Shown here piece after piece: positions 14,760 through 24,164 of a DNA stretch of 64,000 nucleotides (position 1 is the first letter of the stretch; each line of letters starts with the position of its first letter). The position numbers and the translations under genes were made by a program. The DNA is from Diphasiastrum complanatum (taxonomy: Eukaryota; Streptophyta; Lycopodiopsida; Lycopodiales; Lycopodiaceae). The stretch spans positions 1 to 64,000 of the forward strand of contig MU832627.1 of assembly GCA_029204225.1 (NCBI GenBank), written 5' to 3'. The notes beneath the pieces are model-generated. The model worked only from the letters and a program-made list of their open reading frames with translations, had not been told where the DNA came from and did no database searches.

Positions 14760-16276
14760 GCAATACAAAGACCTGTTTTGAAGTCAGATGAATGTTCAGA
14801 AGCTTTCCATTTTAGGAACCTCCGCCGAGCATGTTACAGTCCTTAAGAACCTGTACCACCCATAGCTAAATGAATCATTTTGCTGGGGTGACTGCAAAAA
14901 AATTCAGCACACAAGAAATCAATTATGAAACAAAATGAATTAGAATGAACAAATACATTAGAATACTGATTTCAAAATGTTGTCAAGAAAGATAGAATTT
15001 ACCTCCAAACTAATGATCTGCCAGTCCACAGAATGGGGAACATCTGTTGGAATATATTTACTTAAATATGGAAGGTATATATCTACATCCTTATGCGTAT
15101 TGCTCGTCGAGTTCATTTTGACACAAAAACATTTAACAATATTATCTACAGATCTCCTAATAGAGATTAGGTTTAGGGTTTAGGGTTTACTGCAAAATAA
15201 GATTGAAATTTTTTTAGCTGCAATTCTGAGAACTATTTCCATTGATAATGCCAATGATAAAGCATTAAACAACAAGAAGTTAATATATCTTACTTGGTAT
15301 GATAAGGGACGAGCAGGTATTTTGTTGCTGATGTGAATCCACTAGTCAGACACTGTGACAATGTGTCATTATTCTCCTTGAAGGCCTGAAGCAAAAAGTT
15401 ACTCAGCACCAACAACTCATTGGATGAATCTCTTGCAATGTCATATTGCAAGAGTGTAAGCCCAGACTCTACTATTTTTGAGATCCAAACAATCAACAAC
15501 TCTATAATCTATACTAAAGTCAAGTTCCTCTAGTCTAAAACAAAAAGGAGTACCAATTGTATCTATGACATCAGCTATGTCCTTCTCAAATTTAAGATAA
15601 TCATCGGAATCTTTATATGTATAAAGATTTGGAGGAGGAGGAGGAGGTGGATGTGTAGTATCTATAGGAATTACAGAGGTATCCAAAATGGATCTAACTA
15701 TATTTACAACATTATCAAGAGCAACGTTATCTACAATTGGTTCCGGGTTAGGCTTCGCAGATTATGTGGTGTCTACCCTCCTTACTTTCTTCGGAGCTCT
15801 CTTGGGGACTGCATGCTTCCTAGGACTCTTGGTAGGAAGATCAGTCCTATCTAGAGGAACAGGTATGGGAGCAGCAAGCTGAGATACTGTAACTTGCAAA
15901 ATCTCTCTCTCATTCTCATCAGTGGCTGAAAGTCCTTGGGCATTATGGTGACTCTCTTGGAATGAATAGCAAGCAAAAATGAATCTTAAAAAAAAAGGCT
16001 CATATAGTCTTCAACGGCTTCCTGAAGGCATTGAAGAGCAGTGGGTGTGAATCTAACGAGCTGTCCGATATCATCTCTAGTTAAGTTTCGGACAGCACGG
16101 TAGAATGGAGCTCTGGGAATCAATAGAGCGGTTGATCTCTGATACTTACATATTTCAGAGAGCCACCTGCTGCCGTTGCGCGTTCTAGATCTAGCGGGAG
16201 GTGTAATGGCAACTGCAGGAGCTAAGGACGAGCCAGCAGAGAAGAAATCCCTCCTTGTCTGCTTTCTCCTATCCAT
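14760..16276 (-). pseudogene. Histone H3/CENH3-like fold protein with long C-terminal extension (gene 1 of the candidate unit)
   Basis: Exon 1 starts at the ATG 16274-16276. Residues 3-9 (RRKQTRR) echo the H3 tail. Residues 41-54 (EICKYQRSTALLIP), 57-69 (PFYRAVRNLTRDD) and 75-92 (RFTPTALQCLQEAVEDYM) align with the H3 alphaN, alpha1 and alpha2 segments. LLIP and VRxxT resemble plant CENH3. A 9-base A-run (15988-15996) breaks the frame. About 15979-15926 then gives LLAIHSKRVTIMPKDFQ, the H3 alpha3 signature. Unlike any normal H3, the frame continues for well over 100 residues after one more shift, with a basic patch PRKHAVPKRAPKKVRR, one in-frame TAA and a PPPPPPP run. It reaches a donor CAA|GTAAGA near 15294. 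A likely second exon (about 15003-15180; DIYLPYLSKYIP) and a third (from 14891 downwards) follow. The gene is broken, but the fold is clear. Whether it descends from CENH3 or canonical H3 is inference. Confidence 0.7.
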
Positions 16277-16289
16277 GGAAGTGTACTAG

Positions 16290-16545
16290 GGGATATTGCA
16301 CTTGTGTGTGATGACTAGGACGAGCAGGGAAGGATTATGAAGCCCTCGTAGAGCACCGATATGTACAGACATAATGTACGGTATATCGGACCTGTGCAAG
16401 CCGAATATAGAGAGATTGATTGGTATAGAAGACAGGCACACAAGGCCGATATGAGGAGACATGTAGGCAGAAATATCGGACTTGTGCGCATGGAAGGCAG
16501 TAGGTAGAATATCGATTGTGAAGGAGGCGCACAAGTGCGATATGC
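16290..16545. repeat. 18-bp inverted motif array, three ~90 bp units (gene 1 leader)
   Basis: Minus-sense copies of the motif (consensus ATATCGGACTTGTGCGCA) start at 16293, 16383 and 16473, 90 bp apart. Plus-sense copies (consensus GGCGCACAAGTGCGATAT) end at 16362 (degenerate), 16452 and 16543, 90-91 bp apart. Each minus/plus pair is separated by about 52 bp. The array lies 14-270 bp upstream of the gene 1 start codon. Confidence 0.85.
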
Positions 16546-16783
16546 GGAGCAAAAAAAAAAAGTGAAAAAAATTCATCGGAGTTTGTGATTTTACATCACG
16601 GTTCGCACGTGCGAAAGAACGTCCTGTCGCACACGTGGAATTTGTACGGCCAAATGCGAGAGCGACACGTTTCAGGTTGTCATTTTACAAGTGTGGGATT
16701 TGTACGGGACGTGCTAGTGCCTGCAGTTCAATCGAAAGTAAACACATGTCCATTGACCGTTGACCACACGTGTGAAAATTCAG

Positions 16784-16790
16784 TATAAAA
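16784..16790 (+). promoter_or_regulatory. TATA box of gene 2
   Basis: TATAAAA within CAGTATAAAAGACACG, 228 bp upstream of the gene 2 start codon. If used, the second motif array falls in the transcribed 5' leader. Confidence 0.5.
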
Positions 16791-16841
16791 GACACGAAAC
16801 CCGATTAATTTTTTACTTTTTTCTTTCTTGAAATTCACAGC

Positions 16842-17004
16842 ATATCACTCTTGTGCGCACGCATTGTTGTCCATTTTTTGCAACAATACCTACTTGCGCA
16901 CAAGTGCGATATTCAGTAGCTACCTGCCATACATATCCCTCTTGTGCGCGATCTTTAGAGTTAGTTTTGTTTCATTTGTTCTCCCTCACGCACAAGTGCG
17001 ATAT
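16842..17004. repeat. 18-bp inverted motif array, two ~92 bp units (gene 2 leader)
   Basis: Minus-sense copies are at 16842-16859 (ATATCACTCTTGTGCGCA) and 16933-16950. Plus-sense copies are at 16895-16912 (TGCGCACAAGTGCGATAT) and 16987-17004. Spacings are 91-93 bp between like copies and about 53 bp within a pair, the same geometry as the array next to gene 1. The last copy ends 13 bp before the gene 2 ATG. Confidence 0.85.
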
Positions 17005-17017
17005 CTACGTTAGTTCC

Positions 17018-18539
17018 ATGGCCTCTTCCTCAGGATCTACAGGAGATTCATGCCTGAGTTCATTTTTTACCGAATTTGGGATTACTGAAAATCTAGACTA
17101 CTTCCACAGCCTATTCAGGCCATATTTACATGTTTTCAAGATTGCACAACCAAATTCTAACGTATTTTATGAACATTATGTTAGATTTAGGAATATACTT
17201 AGTAAGCTTGTTATCTCCATAGGTTCACTCTAGTACATGCATTATACTGATCTTGTTCATTTCTTCACAACTTTCAGACATGGACTAGATAGAATGTTCA
17301 CCAAATTGTTTGATCTTTTTGAAAGCAATTCAATGTGTCCTTATTGCAATAAAAAATGTTGATTGGTTGAATATCATAGTGGTTTCGTACTTTTGTTGTT
17401 AGTTCAGATCCCAGATGATGAGGAAGTTTATGTTGCTGACCCTCCTATGGCATCATCCTCTGTTCAGTCAGCTATTAAAAATATCCATCACTTCCTTATC
17501 GACACCCCTGATAAGAAAAGTGACTTTATTGATGTAAATACTGATGTGCTCTGGGATTCGTTTACTAAGTTGGCCAAAATACATCTGTTGATGAATCGAT
17601 CTCTATAGAGGAGTCTAAATGTCTTTTCAATTTGCCTGTATATTATATAAATGACGATGTATATTTTTCTACAGCTAATTTATGTAAATTTTTTGGCTAT
17701 CGTGAAGATGAGGTTCTATGTTTACTATCCGGCACAATTTTCGAATTCTCTGACTTTGTAGATTTTGAAACAGATAACCTTGTTGCTGGAATCGATTTTG
17801 ATGATGAGGAGGGACTTATGACCGGTGAAGAATGCCTGACTAAGACTTTATCAAATATTGCTGAGGATGGGCGAGGCAGACCATCCGATGAAGAATTCAC
17901 GGCATTTCAATCCCAAACGGGCTTCCCTCGTCCATCATTAATACATTTCACCGATGATTCCACTTCAGTAGGTGGTCATTATATTGATCATCCTGATCTG
18001 GTTGCTGCTGATGATGAAGAATGTGTAAGCGTTTAAACTTCCTTGCATTAGAAAATTTTTAACCATTGAATGTGTTTTTTCTAACATATTTCTTATTGTA
18101 GGATGCTTTCATAATTGATGATTGTGCTGCAAGATGAGGTGGTTTCAAACAACAGGCATCCTCGTTCCAGAGGGATAGTGGACTTGGCCACTATCTTAGC
18201 CATTTCTTGAAAAATGAGATCTGTATTGCTCATTTGAAGGTGAGCCCAGTTGGGGAGAGTCTTATAATGGTAGTTAAAGCTTTATCATTTTATCTAAAAG
18301 GACATAAATTTGTTAAGACAAATAAGATCATTTTTGTCAAAAGATCTTATGTTTTGAACATTCTAGGTTTTACTGATGGGAATGTTCTTTTAAGGAGCTC
18401 CCATTATTCATTGTATTCCACTTATATTGAACTTAGTGGAAATAAGGATAATGCACATCTATTAGATGCATACTCTAGCAGAGAATCTCTTCATGACAAT
18501 ACTGCCATAGAATCTAACACACAAGCTGATGATGAATAG
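17018..18539 (+). pseudogene. Unknown spliced gene (gene 2 of the candidate unit)
   Basis: It starts MASSSGSTGDSCLSSFFTEF at 17018. Coding-quality sequence continues through HGLDRMFTKLFDLFESNSM, a CPYCNKKC zinc-ligand-like cluster near 17335-17360, IPDDEEVYV and SVDESISIEESKCLFNLPVYY. It then reads YINDDVYFSTANLCKFFGY and a long acidic segment to DDEEC near 18027. A clean intron (GT at about 18028, TTGTAG| at about 18101) joins this to DAFIIDDCAAR. After one in-frame TGA the frame runs on through KNEICIAHLKVSPVGESL to a TAG at 18537-18539. At least one other intron and one frameshift are likely between 17200 and 17610. I do not recognise the family. It is divergent from gene 1 and convergent with gene 3, whose coding end lies only about 120 bp away. 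Confidence 0.55.
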
Positions 18540-18659
18540 TGGACACTTTGTATTTTGTTATAATACAATCAATACATTTACATTGAGTATTTCTCCTCTC
18601 TTGTTCAATAATTTGCAAGCATGTCATGATTTGATGACAATGATGATCTTCTACTCAGC

Positions 18660-21453
18660 AATCATCTAATTTTCTCTTCCTGTACGAACTTGCATTCTTT
18701 TCTAAACTTGTTGTATTGTGTGGACTTTGTTATATGTCGAATGTAAACTCTGCGGTAGAACCACTGAAACAATTGACAAATGTAGTTTCGTTTTTCATTG
18801 GTTCCTCCATGTTGCGTATTTCGATGAAATGCTGCTCGTGCTTGCCAATGTGACTTCTCCATCCCTTGTTATGACCATACACTCAAGCTTCCATATGTGT
18901 TTGCAAAAAATGTTGTATGATCTCTTAGTATGTGCTGCATATGTCAAAATCATAATGTTAATCTTTTGTTTGGGTCTAAATATATATGAAAAATTGAAAG
19001 CATCTTGAAGAATTCAGTGTCTAGTCAGAAAATGATATATGGTGGTTGGCACTGTTTCAGGTAACTAGCCTCATTATTACATTACATTCACTGAATAGTA
19101 TTAATTCATTGTAAACTAAGTCTGATTAATTCTTTGGACATGTGTTGAAGGAGGATCATGATATATTATCATGGATATTCTCAAGGACATCTTATCCTAG
19201 GATCATCAATGACCATATGGATGTAGGACTTCTCAATGTTCCAGGAGTTGGAGACTTCAATGTTGAATGGCACTTAGCAGGTGATTTGAAAACATTGAAA
19301 TTGTACTGCATGAAAATGGCAAAAGATGTTACTAGGAGTACAGGAATTACTAGGGAATATGCAGATCCAAACTGGAAGCATGTGCTGCATATTCCCTTGA
19401 AAAATGTGCATATTTGCACTCTTCATGCAGAAGTTAGATTAATAGAAAAGATCATTTATTTTCATATAGTTTTCGCTTGGAATACTAAGCCAACATCATT
19501 AGCAAAGGAAGCTATCTCTCGATTAAAAGATGTTTTATCAAAAGCAGGACTTCATAAGGGACATGTCAAAATTCAAAAAGATGAAAAGCTTTCAGGAAAG
19601 AATGGGAACATGCCAACTAAGCCAGCATAGGAGGAGCAAAAGCACATCGTTTACTATCAAATCATACTGGTAAGGCTTCTAATATTCAACATTCAGTCTG
19701 GACAGATATTATTGCTGCCACTCAAGACTTCGAGAAAGACGACAAAACTAGAGTACTAAAAGTTGATGTATGGAAGAGGTTGATAGTATGATTGCTATTT
19801 TAAGAAAAGATAAATACTCTGATATTGATAAGAAAACTGTCCAAAGGACTTGTGTCGAGTTTGTTAATGCAATATCAAAAGCATGGGGAGAAGATCACAT
19901 CACTCATTACATGGTTATCTTCTTGGTCCTCTGTTTGTGTAGAGCACCATTCATGAGAGTTATACTAACCCTCTCCATCTTCTGCCCTTTCACAATTTAT
20001 GACTCATCTAACTTAAGTACTATGATTATTTTGCCATTCACCTTTTCATAGGTTATATCATAGAATGTGACGATGTATATCAGCAAGTAATTTAGATCAA
20101 CAAATAAGTTGTTTGATGAATTATAGAATATCGATCTTCCATCAGTTTCATACACCTCCTCAATATGAAATGGAGTTCCAGTGATCTTATGCATACCTAT
20201 GTTTAATGTATCCCTCTCTTTCTTCAAGTGATATGTCCTAGGGATTGGGACTTTTCTAATTTGAACTTGCTTAAAAGCTTCTCTAATTAGTTTAAATATT
20301 GTTGCATATGCTTCCCTACTAATACCTGCAAAATCACAAGCACCCTGAACTATAGTCTTATCTAAATTTTTTTGAATGTCCACCATCAAAGACTTTGTTA
20401 TTTTACACTTTACATTTGAACTCCTATTGTTCATCATGATACGCTCAGTGGATTCGCTTGTCAATATTGTGCCCAATGACATTCCTAGCGAAGCATTGTC
20501 TTTAATATTCCGAGGAGCTACTAATGCAGATCTGCAAAAAAAAATAGATAGTTAACAGAATATCACCATAGCTGAAATTAAATCCAAATGTCATTGAAAA
20601 ACCTACAAAAATCAGAATATGCTTACTTGAATGCACAGATCCTTCTATTTCGATAACCTCCTTTTGAAAGCGTTTGAATATCCTTGCAACTTTGTCGCTT
20701 TTGCTTCTTACTTTCAGTCTTCTTCTTTGCCAATTTCACATCTTTCAATAATTGTAAGTTTTCAATTTGAATAGATTGTAAGATTGATTGCATTTGCTCT
20801 AGTTCTGATTTGATATTGATTGTTATCTTATGTAATGATTCAATATTTTTTTTAAGTTGTTCATTTTCTTCTAACGTCTTTTGGAGATGACAATCTCTAT
20901 TCTGACAATAAGAGGATATCCGAATCAACTCACCTTCTAAAGAGTGAACTTTATTCATATAAAGTTGTTTTCCATGGTTCTGCAATCTTTCACAATATCC
21001 TAGTAATCCACTATGCCCATTGCATATCCATGTAACTATATGAGTTATTGAGGAGAATGTGGGATGTGTCAAAGTGCTTGGATCTTGTGGATATAATGTT
21101 CCATCTATCCACAAATCCCAGTCTTTTTTGTCTTCTGCCTTGTAAGGAGAACGATCCTCAGCATATATTTAAAATCCTTTGCCTCCTCTTCTCTACAAAG
21201 CTGCCAAATCAATAGGGATATCCACATGTGGATGATACAATGTCATCACTCTAATCTAGGAGTTACACGATGAGACTATATACTTTCTGGATGATACTTG
21301 ATACTTGACATATAGATGAACTAGTCTGATGCTAGTAAGCAAGAAGACAAAAATACAGAACAGAAGTCCGCCTGCTTGCGAGACAGTTTTGCATAGGATA
21401 TGTAGATCCACAAGTTCGCTAGTAAGCGAGACATTGCTCGTGGAGGACTGCAT
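18660..21453 (-). pseudogene. Repeat-associated protein of unnamed family, with internal inversion (gene 3 of the candidate unit)
   Basis: Minus-strand order is as follows. A possible 5' part (21453-21256) comes first. Next is an exon from about 21240 to 20627 (LYHPHVDIPIDLAAL, DWDLWIDGTLYPQDPST, then a coiled-coil region). A 95-bp intron (20626-20532, GTAAGC...TTTGCAG) follows. The next exon, 20531 to about 19940, includes VQGACDFAGISREAYAT, KIIIVLKLDES and, after a stop, IVKGQKMERVSITLMNGAL. The natural continuation is not on this strand. It reads on the plus strand at about 18970-19930 (FSV, a stop, SENDIWWLALFQ, a short intron 19061-19150, EDHDILSWIF, VPGVGDFNVEWHLAGDLKTL, HIPLKNVHICTLHAEVR, WGEDHITHYM). 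The end resumes on the minus strand (MQHILRDHTTFFANTYGSL, VWS, stop, QGMEKSHWQARAAFHRN), stopping at 18660. From memory, GMEKSH-QAR...HGG proteins are uncharacterised and occur in plants and animals; I cannot name them. Confidence 0.6.
18968..19930 (+). other. ~1 kb segment inverted inside gene 3
   Basis: The central ~290 codons of gene 3 read on the plus strand while both flanking parts read on the minus strand. Its GT-AG intron is in the same (plus) sense, so the inversion happened in genomic DNA of an already spliced gene. Left breakpoint is near 18955-18975, between MQHILRD (minus) and NIYEKLKAS (plus). Right breakpoint is near 19925-19940, between EDHITHYM (plus) and ITLMNGAL (minus). 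Confidence 0.7.
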
Positions 21454-21679
21454 TTTCTCTCACGCCAACGCACTGCATGGATTTGCATGCAGTGCTTGAA
21501 GAATCAGAGAATCAATAGATGATCTTGTAGCCGTTGCGCACATATCACTTTTATCATGTTTGATCTTGAATGCAAATTAGTCTTCTATTATTCGTGTGTC
21601 TGATTCACTTTCATTTAATTTTTGCACATTGGTTGAATTCTTGTTGAATGCTACATCAATCTATTAACATAGATCAGCA
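21454..21679. other. Short gap right of gene 3
   Basis: It contains one degenerate piece of the gene 1/2 leader motif (TTGCGCACATATCACTTTT at about 21534-21552) and no clear gene. It could hold the right end of the candidate unit; I see no terminal inverted repeat matching the left side. Confidence 0.35.
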
Positions 21680-24164
21680 GTGCCTGACTACATTCTGGAG
21701 GACTGTAGAAACGATACAGCTGGCAGTGACCAGCGATCAGATCTGAACTCCATCCGAATTGGTTTGCTTTCGCGATTTTTTCATGACTACGACTCCAATG
21801 ACTATCATCATCGTTGTCATCAACCTTTGCCAGATCACTTCAAATGTTCAGAAACCTTCGTTGAGAATTTTGGAAGCTATTTTCACAGTACTGAGTCTGC
21901 CTGCAAATTTTTGTCCAAAATTGATGAGCCAAACTAGCACTTTAATGGACCCTCCAAATTCACCTATAAAAGGGTTAAATTCGATTTCATTTCTCACTTG
22001 TGCTAGCGAAGCTCTTGTAAAATTTTCCAGCGACCAAAACTTTTCAAAACTTTCATACAACCTTCTGATGCACTCTTGCCCTATTTAAACTCAGTTTTTG
22101 CCTTCTATCATTATGTCTTCTACCGATACTAGTCAATCTCCTCGTTATGTCATTCATCGTGGTGTTCCAACTACAACGAACATCATGATTCTTTCTAGCA
22201 CAAGCATGGTGGCTCAATGGATGACCCTTGTTGAGCCTCGAGGGTCACGACAATGGAGATCCAAGAGCGTGCCTTTTCAAACAAGAAAACATGGAATCTA
22301 TTACAATTTCATTTAGCACTTGGATAGAGACAAAGTCCAAATTCTATATCACCTACTAGACAACTATTCACAAGGTGCGTGTTACCGAAGCTGCCATTGT
22401 AACCATAGAGATATCCTCATGAACCCAGCCTTCACTGAACCATAAGCACACTAAGAGTATTATTAAGCCTTTCATTGATACGCCCAATGAGCTGTATTGA
22501 ACCAACGATGGCTATTTGCTAGAATCCATCAAAGATCTTGCCATCCATGTCACAACACAACTCCTGAACAACTTTATGATGGTTGGTGACCTCATGAAGG
22601 AAAGAATCTCCTCACAAGTCTTGCATTGTATAGTCGAATCAAACTATAAGTTAGATAAAGCACAATTAGAACCTTACAACTGGTTCAAGATAGTCTTTGG
22701 TGAATTGAAGAGAGCCACTAAGAGCAATTTCAAATAGCAGTTTGCTACTAGACCTCTTATCTCTTCCATCGATGCCTTGTACCTTGACAACAAGATTCAT
22801 GGATTTCGTGATGATGTCGTGCTTTCTATTTATGAAGAAGCTCCAGCCGAATCCTCTCAACATGCATCAAGTTCCCATAGACGCCGACGGGTACGCAGTG
22901 AAGTCGTTATTCCTGACTCGCCTTCCGCGTCACGTCATCGTACTAGGCAACCAACCCCAGCTGCGCTATCACCCCCTGCTACAACCCGCTCTGCAATTCC
23001 CATTCCTCCATCCACTAATGCTTCCCTAGCCTCTCAATCTGTGACTATTGGATAAACAATTCCAACCACAGCTGCCCAGGCCGCCTCACCCCCAGACACT
23101 CAAGCTATTTCACCAAATATGCAAAATCTCATGGACATGTTCGATGATTCTGATCTCTTAGAGACAGATGAAATTTTTGTCATGCCTCAGAGCCCAACAC
23201 CCTTTAAACTCCAATTCCCCGGAAGAGGATTCAAACAGTTTCATGACATGACGAATCTTTTTGACTCAATGTTTCAGACAGATCAACAAGATGATGTACT
23301 AGATCAGGCACCAGACAGTATCAAGATTGTTCATGTAGTCAAATCTCCAAAGCAATTTGATGTCATAGCACCTGACAGATACGAAGAAGAAGATCTCTTC
23401 AAGGAAGAGAGCCACAAGCAAAATCTCAAGGCCAACCCAAATTAGTATCTGGACCTACTATTCCTTCTGTTGTTGCTGCCACATCCTCAACACTCTTTGA
23501 TTATGGTGACGTCCTTGGCATCCATTCAAACCTTGGACGGATGATCCAGACCATGATGGATTAGAAAAAAGACATGGACAAAAGAATATTAGAATTGGAA
23601 TTCGAGAATACTCTAATCAGCCAGAAAATCATTCAGTTGGATTGAGAGTTAAAAATCGCTAAACATCATGAAGCAAAGTCCAAAGTAGAAATGAAAAAAG
23701 CCCAACAAGTTGCCGAGCAATTGGAAGGCTACATGGCTACGCTCCATAACACACTCAAGACAGTGCAAGATCAAGTGGACAAAGTTGTCCAAGATGCCAA
23801 ACAAGAAGTTGTGCTGCTACAGGGACAATTGGACATGGTTGCGTTTGATCGAGAGTGCCTTCAAGGTGAATTGGATCCAACCACCCTTGAACGAGATACA
23901 TACCTCCAGACACAAGTTCCAGATTGTCTTGTCTCATCAGAGGAGATCAATTACTTGTTTAAGAAGGTTGAGACTTATCGAACCTCACTATAATAATTCT
24001 AGGAGCGCTTCAATAAGTTCAAGCACACAGCGTCCACTGAGTTGGCCAGGGCAAAATCCACAATAAAAGATTATGAAAAAACAGCCGCTCAAGTCTCAGA
24101 GTCAAATTCCCAGATTCCAGTTCCACTCATGTCGCAATTCTCACCAGTGCCACAAGATGAAAAA
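21680..24164 (+). pseudogene. Coiled-coil protein pseudogene, family unknown
   Basis: Several open segments in series appear to be one degraded gene. A 5' part at 21680-22316 (CHQPLPDHFKCSETFVENFGS; MSSTDTSQSPRYVIHRGVP) is less certain. From 22516 one frame runs to 23445 through two stops (after ELKRATKSNFK and after SQSVTIG). It contains a Ser/Pro-rich basic linker (HASSSHRRRRVRSE) and an acidic segment (DMFDDSDLLETDEIFV). The next frame, 23450-23990, is a long heptad-type coiled coil (KKAQQVAEQLEGYM, VQDQVDKVVQDAKQEV, EEINYLFKKVETY) with two stops. It is cut off near 24165 by a Copia element of the other strand. The layout resembles accessory ORFs of some plant LTR elements, but no domain supports that. 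Confidence 0.45.

Larger units (their letters stand above)
16277..17017. promoter_or_regulatory. Divergent promoter region between genes 1 and 2
   Basis: The 741 bp between the two start codons has three parts. There is a motif array next to gene 1 (16290-16545), a ~300 bp centre without the motif, and a second motif array next to gene 2 (16842-17004). The centre contains ACGTG-type words (CGCACGTGCGA, CACACGTGTG), a TTGACC pair and a TATAAAA box at 16784-16790 that suits transcription of gene 2. An A-run lies at 16551-16561. No obvious TATA box for gene 1 was seen. Confidence 0.65.

Noticed and set aside
14760-16276. Functional centromeric histone gene of the host
   Set aside because: The frame is broken by an A-run, a shift and an in-frame TAA, and the C-terminal extension does not fit CENH3.
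16290-17004. CRISPR-like array
   Set aside because: The spaced motifs alternate in orientation and the sequence between them is itself partly repeated; this is a plant locus.
17640-17720. BRO/KilA-type viral DNA-binding domain in gene 2 (FSTANLCKFFGY)
   Set aside because: Similarity is limited to about ten residues and the rest does not follow the family pattern.
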